Assembly: GCA_021325175.1 (NCBI GenBank)
Contig: JAJPHS010000075.1
Location: 1 to 42,919 of the forward strand
Reading direction: 5' to 3'
Length of the DNA stretch: 42,919 nucleotides
From: Terriglobia bacterium
GTDB lineage: Bacteria; Acidobacteriota; Terriglobia; Bryobacterales; Bryobacteraceae
Below are positions 7,696 through 15,927 of the stretch, piece by piece. The first letter of the stretch is position 1. Each line of letters starts with the position of its first letter. Under the pieces are notes generated by a model. The model had not been told where the DNA came from, made no database searches, and saw only the letters and a list, made by a program, of their open reading frames with translations. The translations under genes were made by a program, and so were the position numbers.

Positions 7696-10134
7696 CTAGC
7701 GGAGGATTGAGGCCGGCTCTACGCGCACCGCATCCCAGGCTGCAATTGCGGTCGCCACGGCCGCTACGATTATCACGAACAATGCCGCGCTGGCCATCGA
7801 CACCGGGTCCCACGGCGCGACGCCATACAACAGCGCGCGCATTAACGGCGCAAGAGCCAGCGCCGCGACCAATCCCAGCGCCGCGCCAGCCGACACGATC
7901 ATCAGCGAGTGCCGGCCGATCAGCTCGCCGATATCCGACGGTCGCGCGCCGAGCGCCATGCGGATGCCGATCTCCTTCTTCTTCCGCTCCACCGCATAAG
8001 CGAGCAGCCCGTAAATTCCAATAGCAGCGAGCACCGCGGCCAAAGCGGCGAATAAGGAGGCCAGCATCGCGGTCAGTTTCTCCATTGCCGCGCTGGCGCT
8101 GACCTCATCGGCCATCACTTCGATTTCGGTGAACGGCAGCGCGGGATCGAGAGCCGCCAATGCCTGGCGCACCGGCTCAATGATCGATTGCGGCCGCCCG
8201 CGCGTCCGGACTTCAAGCTGCATCGGCTCCACCACTCCATCCGACCATAAGCGGTAAAACGTCGGCGTCATCGGCTCGCGCAGGGATCGGTATTTCGCGT
8301 CGCTCACCACGCCGGCGATCTGGTACATCTCCCTGCCATTTTTGAAGCGCCGCCCGATGGGATCGATCTCCGGATAAAACCTGTCCGCGAAGGCTTGATT
8401 CACGACGACGCGCCTGGCGTCTCCATCGCTTGCGATCAATTCCCGCCCGCGCAGGATGCGCATTCCCATCAGATCGAAATACTCGGGTGTGACCGTGTTC
8501 AAACTTGTGTTCAAGAAATCTCCGGGGCTCTGCTGCCGGCCTTCGGGCACTATGGTCGCCTTGATTCCGCTGCCGCGCATCACCGGACGGCTGGCGACGG
8601 CCGCGCCGGCGACGCCGGGAATTTCGCGCACGCGATCCATCAGCGCCAGGCGAAACGATTTCGCCCCCTCCGCCGTGTATCCGGCAAGCGATGGGTCCAC
8701 CGAGAACGTCACCAGATGATCCGCGTCGAAGCCGGGATTCACGCCGCGGAGGCGTTCGAAGGTTCGCGCCAGCAATCCGGCGCCGGCCAGCAGCATGGTA
8801 CACAGCGCGACTTGAACGATCATGAGCGCGCTTCGCCCGCGCCATCGTCCGGAGGCTCGCGCGCCGCGCAGAACCGAATCGACGCTGGCGCGGGCTGCTC
8901 CGATCGCAGGGCCAAGTCCGAACAGCAAAACCGTCAGCGCCGAGATCGCCGCGGAAAACAGCAGCACGCGGCGATTCACGCCGATATCGAGCGAGATCGC
9001 CACGGGCGATGTGTACAAGTCGCGGACCGGCGGCAAGGCTCGCGCCAGCAGCGGCGTCGCCACCAGCGCCGCGGCCAGTCCCGCGATCGCGCCCATCCCC
9101 GCCAGCAGCGCGCTTTCGGTTAACATCTGGCGCGCCAGCCGCCATTGCGTCGCGCCCATCGCCAATCGCAGCGCGATCTCTTCCTGCCGCGCCGCCCCGC
9201 GTGCCAGCACTAATCCGGCGACGTTGGCGCAGACCATCAGCAGCAGCAGCGATACCGCCGCGATCAGCAATTCGAGCGCCGTCCCGAATTTATCGCGCAA
9301 AATCGACGTGCCGTGCTCCAGCGGCGCCAGTTCCATCCCGCGCCGCAGCTCGGCGTCAAGGATTTGCGGCTGCGAGCCGAGCGATTCCATCACCGATGCG
9401 CGCCAGAACGAGTAGCATTCGGCCCGCGCGCGCGCCAGCGTCACCGCCGGTCTCAGCCTCCCGGCGATTGAAAAATTCGAAGCTTCGGCGAGCGTGGCGG
9501 CGTGCCCGTCCCAATCGGCGATCAGCGGCAGCGCGCGCAGCGGCAGCCGCACGTCCGGCGATACATCGATCGAAATGCCGTTGAACTCGCGCGGCATCAC
9601 GCCCGCGATCGCGTACCTGCGTTGCCGCAGCGTGATGGTCTTGCCGATCGCCGAGGCGTCGCCATGGAAACGCCTGCGCCAGAACCCATAGCTGAGGACC
9701 GCGGGAATCATCCCCGGATTTTCTTTGTTGTCGTCCGCGTTCAACGTCCGGCCGAGCATCGCCGGGACGCCGAGCACGTCGAAAAATTCCGGCGTCACCA
9801 GCATCACTTCAATCTGCTCGGCCGGACGCGGCTCATTCATCGCGACGCGAAAATCCTGTTCGGCGAAAACAGAGGAAAGCGTCGTCGAATGATCGCGCAG
9901 AGCCTGGTAGAAGGCGTAAGGAAAACTGCTGCGCGTGCCCAGTTGCGGCGTTTTCTGAACCATCCACACCAGCTCGCCCGGATTTTTCACCGGCAGCGGC
10001 CGCAGCATCACCGCGTCGAGAGCTCCGTAGATCACCGTCGTCGCTCCGATGCCCGCGCCCAGCAGCGCCACCGCGATCGCCGTAAATCCCGGCGACTTCC
10101 GCAACATTCTGGCCGCGAAGCGCGCGTCGTTCAT
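7696..10134 (-). CDS. FtsX/MacB-type duplicated ABC permease (acidobacterial orphan permease)
   Basis: An 812-residue inner-membrane protein with two copies of the MacB periplasmic-core plus FtsX unit. The N-terminus (ARMLRKSPGFTAIAVALLGA then ATTVIYGALDAVMLRPLPV) is the hallmark opening of the orphan permease family that is expanded in acidobacteria. The first FtsX block has EEIALRLAMGATQWRLARQM and the second KKKEIGIRMALGARPSDIGE, followed by hydrophobic segments. There is no nucleotide-binding domain and no ATPase gene nearby. Relatives act in mechanotransmission-type export or envelope work, but the cargo is unknown. It is the last gene of the deacetylase-ACP-ketosynthase run, 24 bases after the ketosynthase stop, with its own possible -10 box (TAAAAT) six bases before ATG. 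Confidence 0.93.
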   Translation of the reverse strand: MNDARFAARMLRKSPGFTAIAVALLGAGIGATTVIYGALDAVMLRPLPVKNPGELVWMVQKTPQLGTRSSFPYAFYQALRDHSTTLSSVFAEQDFRVAMNEPRPAEQIEVMLVTPEFFDVLGVPAMLGRTLNADDNKENPGMIPAVLSYGFWRRRFHGDASAIGKTITLRQRRYAIAGVMPREFNGISIDVSPDVRLPLRALPLIADWDGHAATLAEASNFSIAGRLRPAVTLARARAECYSFWRASVMESLGSQPQILDAELRRGMELAPLEHGTSILRDKFGTALELLIAAVSLLLLMVCANVAGLVLARGAARQEEIALRLAMGATQWRLARQMLTESALLAGMGAIAGLAAALVATPLLARALPPVRDLYTSPVAISLDIGVNRRVLLFSAAISALTVLLFGLGPAIGAARASVDSVLRGARASGRWRGRSALMIVQVALCTMLLAGAGLLARTFERLRGVNPGFDADHLVTFSVDPSLAGYTAEGAKSFRLALMDRVREIPGVAGAAVASRPVMRGSGIKATIVPEGRQQSPGDFLNTSLNTVTPEYFDLMGMRILRGRELIASDGDARRVVVNQAFADRFYPEIDPIGRRFKNGREMYQIAGVVSDAKYRSLREPMTPTFYRLWSDGVVEPMQLEVRTRGRPQSIIEPVRQALAALDPALPFTEIEVMADEVSASAAMEKLTAMLASLFAALAAVLAAIGIYGLLAYAVERKKKEIGIRMALGARPSDIGELIGRHSLMIVSAGAALGLVAALALAPLMRALLYGVAPWDPVSMASAALFVIIVAAVATAIAAWDAVRVEPASILR

Positions 10135-10140
10135 ACTGGA

Positions 10141-10146
10141 ATTTTA
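10141..10146 (-). promoter_or_regulatory. Candidate -10 box for the permease gene
   Basis: TAAAAT on the minus strand, six bases before the permease ATG, in a gap of only 24 bases after the ketosynthase gene. No Shine-Dalgarno is seen. If used, the mRNA would start at or next to the ATG. It may be only an A+T-rich gap; no -35 box was found. Confidence 0.3.
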
Positions 10147-10158
10147 ATCCCGCCGGCC

Positions 10159-11361
10159 TCATAAACGCCGGAATACGAGCGCCGCGTTCAATCCGCCAAA
10201 GGCGAACGAATTCGATAACGCCCACTCCACCGCGGCGGTTCGAGCGATGTTCGGCACCACGTCCAGATTGCACGCCGGATCGGCTTCGGTGAAATTGGCC
10301 GTCGGCGGAATCAATTCGTTGTCGAGGGCCAGCAGCGTGGCCGCGGCTTCGATTGCTCCCGCCGCACCGAGCGCATGGCCGTGCATCGATTTGGTCGAGC
10401 TTACCAGGACGCGATCGCCGCAAACCGCGCGAATCGCCTCCACCTCCGCCGGATCGTTGGCCGGCGTTCCGGTCCCGTGCGCGTTCACGTAGCCGATGGC
10501 CGGTCCTTCGATACGCGCATCGTACAAAGCGGCGCGCATCGCCCGCGCCGCGCCCGCCGCCAAGGGCTGGGTCAAATGAAACGCATCCGACGACATGCCA
10601 AATCCGGCGATTTCGCCATACACGCGCGCGCCGCGAGCCCGGGCGCGCTCCAACGATTCGAGCACCAGCATCGCCGCGCCCTCGCCTAAAATTAATCCGC
10701 GCCGGTCCTTTGAAAACGGGCGGCAGGTATCGGGCGAAACCACGCGCATCGCCTCCCACGCCTTCAGCACTCCCAGCGAGAACGGGGCCTCGCTGCCTCC
10801 CGCGATCGCCGCCTCGACCACGCCGCCGCGCACCATCCAGAACGCCTGCCCAATCGCATGATTGGCCGAGGAGCACGCCGTCGAAATCGTATACACCGGC
10901 CCCCGGATTCCGTATTCGAGCGAGATTCGGCTGGCGCCCGCGTTGGCCATCGCCTTGGGAATGGAGAGCGGCGGAAATCGTGTGCTTTTCAGTTCATAAA
11001 GCCCGCGAAAGCCTTCGTCCTCGGTGGTTTTTCCGCCGAGGCACGATCCGGTAACGACCGCCGATGCTTCGCCGAGCGCGTCATCAAAGGCGATTCCCGA
11101 ATCGGCGACGGCCTCGCGCGCCGCGATCAGCGCGAATTGCGCGAACCGGTCGAGCATCGCCGCCTCTTTTTCCTCAAAGTAATTCGCGGCCCGATAATCC
11201 GGCACTTCCGCCCCATTTTCAAATCGCACCGACCCGGCCGGAACCAGCGTCATCGGACCAATCCCGCAGCGCGCACTTTTCAGCGCGTCCCAAAATTCGC
11301 CGCGCGAGCGGCCCAGCGCGGAGATGACCCCGATTCCCGTCACCGCGACGCGACGCGTCAT
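10159..11361 (-). CDS. NodE/FabF-like beta-ketoacyl-ACP synthase
   Basis: A 400-residue condensing enzyme with an intact Cys-His-His triad: STACSSANHA (C163), YVNAHGTGTPANDP (H295) and STKSMHGHALGAAG (H329). Such enzymes elongate an acyl chain carried on an acyl carrier protein by decarboxylative condensation with malonyl-ACP. Several stretches (AGGSEAPF, VLKAWEAMRVVSPDTCRPF, LGEGAAMLVLES, PPTANF) are, from memory, closer to the NodE branch than to housekeeping FabF, which I call from pattern and not from a tree. Its ATG overlaps the ACP stop (ATGA), so the two are translationally coupled and probably partners. No ketoreductase or dehydratase lies nearby; the usual Fab enzymes would have to supply those steps. 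Confidence 0.93.
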   Translation of the reverse strand: MTRRVAVTGIGVISALGRSRGEFWDALKSARCGIGPMTLVPAGSVRFENGAEVPDYRAANYFEEKEAAMLDRFAQFALIAAREAVADSGIAFDDALGEASAVVTGSCLGGKTTEDEGFRGLYELKSTRFPPLSIPKAMANAGASRISLEYGIRGPVYTISTACSSANHAIGQAFWMVRGGVVEAAIAGGSEAPFSLGVLKAWEAMRVVSPDTCRPFSKDRRGLILGEGAAMLVLESLERARARGARVYGEIAGFGMSSDAFHLTQPLAAGAARAMRAALYDARIEGPAIGYVNAHGTGTPANDPAEVEAIRAVCGDRVLVSSTKSMHGHALGAAGAIEAAATLLALDNELIPPTANFTEADPACNLDVVPNIARTAAVEWALSNSFAFGGLNAALVFRRL

Positions 11362-11624
11362 GTTTTCGCCGCGAGCAGTTTTTCAATCCCTTCCACCATC
11401 TCCCGAACCGACCGGATCTGGCGCGCGGCGTCGTCCGGAATGTCGATATCGAACTCGCCTTCGATGGCGAACAGAATATTGATGCCATCGAGCGAATCGA
11501 TCTTCAACTGCTCGAAGGTGCTGTCGATGGTGATGGATTCCACCGGAATGTGCTGCGTTTTCGCGATCACCCGCGCCACGCGCCCGGCAATCCCGCTCGC
11601 CTGACATGTTAGTTCGTCGGACAT
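11358..11624 (-). CDS. Specialised acyl carrier protein
   Basis: An 88-residue protein with the phosphopantetheine attachment site KIDSLDGINILFAIE (Ser44) and the acidic second helix expected of an acyl carrier protein. It would carry acyl intermediates to the ketosynthase downstream. The start ATG lies inside the last codons of the deacetylase gene (16-base overlap), and its stop overlaps the ketosynthase start by four bases. In-frame sequence further upstream runs antisense-like through the deacetylase and was rejected as part of the protein. The DSL motif and the helix after it are intact, but the N-terminal helix differs from housekeeping AcpP, so this looks like a pathway-specific ACP comparable in size to NodF (about 93 residues). 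Confidence 0.92.
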   Translation of the reverse strand: MSDELTCQASGIAGRVARVIAKTQHIPVESITIDSTFEQLKIDSLDGINILFAIEGEFDIDIPDDAARQIRSVREMVEGIEKLLAAKT

Positions 11625-12316
11625 AGAATCTGGCTCACCGTCTCGAACTGAAATCCGCGATTTTTGAGCGCCGGCAGGATCGTTTCCACCGCTTGCAATG
11701 TGGCCCGGATATCGGGCGAACGCTGCGTGTGGCGGCCGTCGTGCAAGCAGAAAATCGCCCCGTTGGAGGCGCCCGCAAGCAGCAGGCGCGAAATTCGCGG
11801 CGACGGCCACTTCCAATCGCGCCCGATCACGGTCCACATCACGCCTAAAAGTCCAAGCCGGCGCTGCGCCGCGCGCAAGCCGAACCAGCGCGCTCCGTAG
11901 GGCGCCCGGAACAATTTCGGCGCGACGCCGGTCACCTGCGCGATGGTCTCCTGCGCGCGCCCAATCTCCCCCCCGATAAATCCGGGCGAGCGAAAATAAA
12001 GCCTGGCGTGCGTATCGGTGTGATTGCCGATCTCATGGCCCGCCGACACCACCTGGCGCGCGATCGCCGGGCACCGCCGCACATTTTCCCCGCACATGAA
12101 AAACGTCGCGTGGACGTTTTGCCCGGCTAAAATTTCGAGCAGCGCCGGCGTCGATTCGCTGGGACCATCGTCGAAGGTAAGCGCCAGCGCCGGCCGCCGC
12201 CGGTCTCCGCAATAAACCGAAGGCGCAAGCAGCGAAGACGATCTGCCGCGAACCGCGTAGATCAGCGAGCCCGCCGCGGCAACAACTCCCGCGGCCGCGG
12301 CGCCTGTTGTCGGCAT
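11609..12316 (-). CDS. NodB-fold polysaccharide deacetylase (CE4 family)
   Basis: A 235-residue protein with the CE4 motifs in order: LTFDDGPSES (catalytic and metal Asp, D49-D50), ATFFMCGENV, GNHTDTH (metal His H99 and H103), LFRAPYGARW, and FCLHDGRH near the end. CE4 enzymes remove N- or O-acetyl groups from chitin oligosaccharides, peptidoglycan or other glycans. The N-terminus TTGAAAAGVVAAAGSLIYAV is hydrophobic and probably anchors the enzyme with its domain outside the inner membrane; a cytosolic position is less likely. It is the first gene of the operon. A TATCAT box ends nine bases before ATG and no Shine-Dalgarno is visible. Confidence 0.93.
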   Translation of the reverse strand: MPTTGAAAAGVVAAAGSLIYAVRGRSSSLLAPSVYCGDRRRPALALTFDDGPSESTPALLEILAGQNVHATFFMCGENVRRCPAIARQVVSAGHEIGNHTDTHARLYFRSPGFIGGEIGRAQETIAQVTGVAPKLFRAPYGARWFGLRAAQRRLGLLGVMWTVIGRDWKWPSPRISRLLLAGASNGAIFCLHDGRHTQRSPDIRATLQAVETILPALKNRGFQFETVSQILCPTN

Positions 12317-12325
12317 CGTTCTTAC

Positions 12326-12331
12326 ATGATA
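12326..12331 (-). promoter_or_regulatory. Candidate -10 box of the deacetylase-ACP-ketosynthase operon
   Basis: TATCAT (five of six consensus bases) on the minus strand ends nine bases before the deacetylase ATG. Initiation seven or so bases downstream would leave a leader of about two bases. No good -35 box is seen. Confidence 0.4.
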
Positions 12332-12356
12332 CCGGTTGCGGCTTCCCGCAGGCCCG

Positions 12357-13736
12357 TTACTTCGCCGGCGGCCGCGGGATCTTCATCTCCGCATTGGCCG
12401 CGTTATAGGCGAACCACGCCATCGCCGCCGCCGCTTGCCGGATGTCGGCGATATTCACGCGCTCCACCGTATCCATGTTGGTATGATGCGTCCGCACGTC
12501 GTAATTCACGTAATCCTGAATTGGATTGAACCCCGGCACGCCCGCGTCGATAAAACTCAAATGATCGGTGGACCCGACCGGTTCGATCACGTTGCGGCGC
12601 GCTCCGAACTCCTTCACCGGCCGCAGCCACTGATCGAACAGTCCCCGCACGGATTCCATGTTCTGCAAATACCAGCCATAAATCGGACCCGTCCCGTTAT
12701 CAATGTTAAAGTAAACGTCGAATTTTTCGCGCTCTTCTCCCTTTAAATGCGCCGCGACCCACGCCTTCGATCCGAGCAGACCCTGCTCCTCGCCGGCCCA
12801 CAACGCCACGCGAATCGTCCGCCGCGGCCGCGCGTTGAGGGCCTTCAAAATGCGCATCGCCTCCATCACCGTCGTCGCGCCGTCGGCATTATCGGTGGCC
12901 CCGACGCCGGTGTGCCACGAATCCAGATGCCCGCCGATCATCACCACCTCCTCGCGCACCGCCGCGTCGGACCCCGGCAGTTCCGCCAGCACATTATAGG
13001 CGTTGCCGTTTTCCGAATCATAAAATTTCGTCTGAACGTTCACGCGGAGCTTCACCGGGATCTTCCCGTCGACCATGCGGCGAATCATGTTGTAATGCTC
13101 GGCGCTGAGCGTCACCGTGGGAATCGCTCCCGGGCCGGTGTCGCGCCCCTGGACGAAAACGGTGCCGTCCTCGCCGCGGCTCGGCTTGAGAACCACGGCG
13201 GCTTCGGTGATCTTTCGCGGCGGCGGCGCGGCGCGGCGTCCTCCGGCGCTGGTCGCGTAGGCCGCCGACATTGGCTCGTAATCGGGATCGCTCGGCTGCG
13301 GCCGGTCCTTGCGCACGAAGTTGGTCATCACCGGATCGGCCAGCAGGATGGCGCCCTTGGTATCCGTCGTCACCGGCTCGCCCACGATCTCACCGGCCGT
13401 CGAGGGCGTCCACGCGTCGGGATATCCGATCAGCGGCAGATATCGCGGCTCGATCATTTCCAGCGTCAGCTTTTCCATCGTCCATCCCCGGCCGAAGGAA
13501 AACGGCTCCAGGCGCGGGTTGCTCAATCCGTAGCTCGCCAGGCGATCGCGCGCGTACTCCGCCGCCCGTTTGTGCGCCGGCGAAGCGGTGAGCCGCGGCC
13601 CGATGGTGATCGTGAGCATATCGAACACCGGTTCGACCTGCGAATGCGCGGTCGCTTCCGCGCGGATTTTTTCGAAATCGATGGATTGTCCCAGGGCCAG
13701 CGCGCAGCCCGCAACAATCAGGAAAAATCGCCTCAT
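12357..13736 (-). CDS. Secreted M28-family zinc peptidase
   Basis: A 459-residue exported aminopeptidase or carboxypeptidase-like protein. MRRFFLIVAGCALALGQS is a signal peptide, which favours this ATG over the GTG two codons earlier. The two-zinc site is visible: GGHLDSWHTG (His), GATDNADGA (bridging Asp), WAGEEQGLLGS (catalytic Glu pair), YFNIDNGTG (Asp) and YDVRTHHTNMDT (His). A protease-associated-like insert sits between residues 130 and 240. It would release N-terminal or C-terminal residues from peptides in the periplasm or outside. It is transcribed separately from the deacetylase, 40 bases upstream of that gene's start on the opposite end. CATAAT lies seven bases before the ATG and no Shine-Dalgarno is present. 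Confidence 0.9.
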   Translation of the reverse strand: MRRFFLIVAGCALALGQSIDFEKIRAEATAHSQVEPVFDMLTITIGPRLTASPAHKRAAEYARDRLASYGLSNPRLEPFSFGRGWTMEKLTLEMIEPRYLPLIGYPDAWTPSTAGEIVGEPVTTDTKGAILLADPVMTNFVRKDRPQPSDPDYEPMSAAYATSAGGRRAAPPPRKITEAAVVLKPSRGEDGTVFVQGRDTGPGAIPTVTLSAEHYNMIRRMVDGKIPVKLRVNVQTKFYDSENGNAYNVLAELPGSDAAVREEVVMIGGHLDSWHTGVGATDNADGATTVMEAMRILKALNARPRRTIRVALWAGEEQGLLGSKAWVAAHLKGEEREKFDVYFNIDNGTGPIYGWYLQNMESVRGLFDQWLRPVKEFGARRNVIEPVGSTDHLSFIDAGVPGFNPIQDYVNYDVRTHHTNMDTVERVNIADIRQAAAAMAWFAYNAANAEMKIPRPPAK

Positions 13737-13743
13737 GGGCACG

Positions 13744-13749
13744 ATTATG
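13744..13749 (-). promoter_or_regulatory. Candidate -10 box for the M28 peptidase gene
   Basis: CATAAT on the minus strand, seven bases before the ATG at 13736 and with no ribosome binding site between. The spacing predicts a transcript that starts at the start codon. The -35 region is weak. Confidence 0.4.
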
Positions 13750-13784
13750 GCACTGTGGCGCCAAATGCGAGGCCGCGCGCGGCG

Positions 13785-14222
13785 CTAAAGACGGCTTCGG
13801 GACTGCGCAAGCTGCTCGGCGATCGCTTTCATTCGCTCGCGCATCTCCGCGGTTTGCTTGCGGCCGTCCGGTGTCAGGTCTACGAGTTTTTCCAGGGCGC
13901 GAGCGAAATTCGCGCCGTAGGATTGCCGGATTTCCGCCAGCAGCGGCTCGATTTTGGCAAACACGCTTAACTGCTCGCCGTTGGTATCAAGGAACAGGTC
14001 GAGCGGGATCGCACCATGGTGAACCAGCGCCGCCGCCATCTCCCAGTAGGTGATCACCATCCGCAAGTGGCCGCTGTGCGGGCCGAAGATGGCGTTGTTA
14101 AAATCCTCGAGCGATTGCGGATGAAATTCACGAAAGTACCAGTCGCGCGCTTTGCGCATCACCTCCTCGCGGCGAAGTTCGTACAGCTTCAAAATGAGGG
14201 CGGCTTCTTCCTGTTTCGACAT
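13785..14222 (-). CDS. Protein of unknown function, 145 residues
   Basis: I do not recognise this family. The protein is soluble and mostly helical by composition, with no signal peptide or membrane segment. It begins MSKQEEAALILKLYELRREE, has an aromatic-rich part (ARDWYFREFHPQSLEDFNNA, then MVITYWEMAAALVHHGAIP) and ends in a charged, helical region. Its start is one base from the stop of the upstream M28 gene, so the pair are almost certainly cotranscribed and translated together. Coding is supported by that junction and by codon use like the neighbours. A role connected with the secreted peptidase or its producing cell cannot be inferred from sequence alone. Confidence 0.75.
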   Translation of the reverse strand: MSKQEEAALILKLYELRREEVMRKARDWYFREFHPQSLEDFNNAIFGPHSGHLRMVITYWEMAAALVHHGAIPLDLFLDTNGEQLSVFAKIEPLLAEIRQSYGANFARALEKLVDLTPDGRKQTAEMRERMKAIAEQLAQSRSRL

Positions 14223-14223
14223 G

Positions 14224-15834
14224 CTACCTCGGGGCCCCCGCGGCGAAAAACTTCGGCGGATGCGCGGTGTCGGCGAAATCGAAGCCGGTCAGATACGCCA
14301 GCTTCAGAATTTTTTCCATCTTGGCATAGTTGATTTTATCGGCCGTATCGGTGACCTGGTGATAATCGGGATGGAAGCCGGTGAACCACCACATCGCCGG
14401 GATATCGTGCAGCAGCAGCGGATACTGATCGCTGCGGAACAGGACGTTCAGAACGGTGTCGTCGTCCCACTTGTAATTGAGATGCAGGCCGACGAATTCA
14501 TTCTCGCTTTCGACGGTCCGGCGATAATCCGGGCTGTATTTGGTGCCGACGAGATTCACTTCATTGGACGTATCCGGCGCGATGTCGATCAAACCGTGCG
14601 TCTGCGCGCTGTCTTTTTCATCGCGGCCGATCATGTCGAAGTTGATCTGAGCGCGCGTGGTGGCGAGCGGGCGCAGCGGATGCGCCGCGTAATAATACGA
14701 TCCCAACAGGCCTCGCTCCTCGGCCGCGAACACGATAAACAGCAGCGATCGCTTCGGCTTCACCGGGTTTTTTGCGAACGCGTTGGCCAGCGCCACAATG
14801 CCCACCGTGCCGGAGCCGTTGTCGTCGGCGCCATGATAAATCGCGCCGTCCATCCGCACGCCGTCGTGATCGTAGTGGCCGCTAAACAGGATGGTTTCTT
14901 CGCGCAGCGCCGGATCGCTGCCCTCCACCAGTCCGGCGACGTTGTAGGAAAGCGCGCGCTTGCGCGACGCCGTCACCACGCGCAGCTCGGCTTCCTCGTC
15001 GCCGAGCGCGGTCGAGGCGGGTTTCAACGTGCTGTCGATCGACGATTGAAGCTCGCCCGGCGTCTTTCCGGTCGCGGCCAGCAGTTGATCGGCGACCGCG
15101 GCGCTGACGTTGAACACCGGGATCGAATCCTCGCCGTCGATCGCCTGCGTGGGCGGCGGCGTACGCAGAGGATTGCGCGCCGCGTCGAGCCCGCCGCGCT
15201 GGTGGCCCGGCTTGTGATTCGGATCGGGCGCGACCAGCAGCGCCACCGCTCCGTGACTCCGCGCGATCATCATTTTCGCGCGCGCGTTGGCGTACCGTGT
15301 GTTCCCCTTGCCATTGAAAATCGAGTTTTCGTCGTCCTCCTGCGGCTCGTGATTGAAGACCAGCACCACTTTTCCGCGCGCGTCGAGGCCGGCGTAGTCG
15401 TCGTAATGAAGCTCCGGCGCGGTGATGCCGAAGCCGGCGAAGACCACACGGCCTTTATACACGCCGTCGTTGGGATAATTCCCGCTCGCGTCGGGAGCGT
15501 GGAAGGTCTGTTCATTGCCGCGCACGCGAATTTTCAGCAGCGAGGCGCCGCGATCCATCTTGTATTCCACCAGCGGAACCGGTTGCAGGAACGAATCGCC
15601 GGCGGCTGGTTTCAGTCCGGATTTGGCGAACTCGCCGGCGATCCACTGAATCGCGACCTCCGAGCCGCGCTGGAGCGACATGCGTCCTTCGAGCGCATCG
15701 GAGGCGAGAAACGTAAGATCGGCCCGAAGGCTCGCGGCCTTGATCGTGTTAAGTCCGGTTTCAAGCTGGGAACGCGGAGTTTGGGCGAGCGCGATCGAGG
15801 TGCAGGCGAGGATAAACAGCTTCGAGTGCTTCAT
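14224..15834 (-). CDS. Secreted M28-family zinc peptidase with PA-like insert
   Basis: A 536-residue exported peptidase. MKHSKLFILACTSIALAQ is a signal peptide. A protease-associated-type domain (around YAGLDARGKVVLVFNHEPQ) precedes the catalytic part, whose metal site reads FSGHYDHDG (His), HGADDNGSG (Asp), FAAEERGLLGS (Glu-Glu), INFDMIGRDE (Asp) and HPDYHQVTDT (His). This is the arrangement of PA-M28 aminopeptidases that act on extracellular peptides. It is only distantly like the other M28 protein in the window, so this is not a recent tandem duplication. TAGACT lies nine bases before the ATG. It diverges from tgt. Confidence 0.92.
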   Translation of the reverse strand: MKHSKLFILACTSIALAQTPRSQLETGLNTIKAASLRADLTFLASDALEGRMSLQRGSEVAIQWIAGEFAKSGLKPAAGDSFLQPVPLVEYKMDRGASLLKIRVRGNEQTFHAPDASGNYPNDGVYKGRVVFAGFGITAPELHYDDYAGLDARGKVVLVFNHEPQEDDENSIFNGKGNTRYANARAKMMIARSHGAVALLVAPDPNHKPGHQRGGLDAARNPLRTPPPTQAIDGEDSIPVFNVSAAVADQLLAATGKTPGELQSSIDSTLKPASTALGDEEAELRVVTASRKRALSYNVAGLVEGSDPALREETILFSGHYDHDGVRMDGAIYHGADDNGSGTVGIVALANAFAKNPVKPKRSLLFIVFAAEERGLLGSYYYAAHPLRPLATTRAQINFDMIGRDEKDSAQTHGLIDIAPDTSNEVNLVGTKYSPDYRRTVESENEFVGLHLNYKWDDDTVLNVLFRSDQYPLLLHDIPAMWWFTGFHPDYHQVTDTADKINYAKMEKILKLAYLTGFDFADTAHPPKFFAAGAPR

Positions 15835-15914
15835 CGTTCCACCAGTCTACAGCGAGCGCACCGGCAAGCGCCCGATCCCGATCCTGAGTGCGCGTTGGCG
15901 CTTTATCGAACCTC

Positions 15915-15920
15915 TATAAT
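15915..15920 (+). promoter_or_regulatory. Consensus -10 box immediately before tgt
   Basis: Perfect TATAAT seven bases before the tgt TTG codon. A poor -35 match (GCGTTG) stands 17 bases upstream. Initiation at the normal distance would fall on or next to the start codon, predicting a leaderless mRNA for the tgt-yajC-secD run. Confidence 0.5.
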
Positions 15921-15927
15921 TTAAAGA

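Noticed and set aside
7696..12316. Complete Nod factor locus
   Set aside because: Only deacetylase, ACP and ketosynthase classes are present. No NodC-type glycosyltransferase, NodA acyltransferase, NodIJ pair or nod box was seen, so the claim is kept to a comparison.
12747..13970. 407-codon plus-strand frame opposite the first M28 peptidase
   Set aside because: Shadow of a supported gene; composition is Arg/His-rich with no motif.
12357..15834. Tandem duplication of M28 peptidases
   Set aside because: The two proteins share only family motifs and differ in length and insert position, so they are not recent copies.
14152..15924. 590-codon plus-strand frame opposite the second M28 peptidase
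   Set aside because: The peptidase on the minus strand has a signal peptide and full zinc site; this frame shows none.
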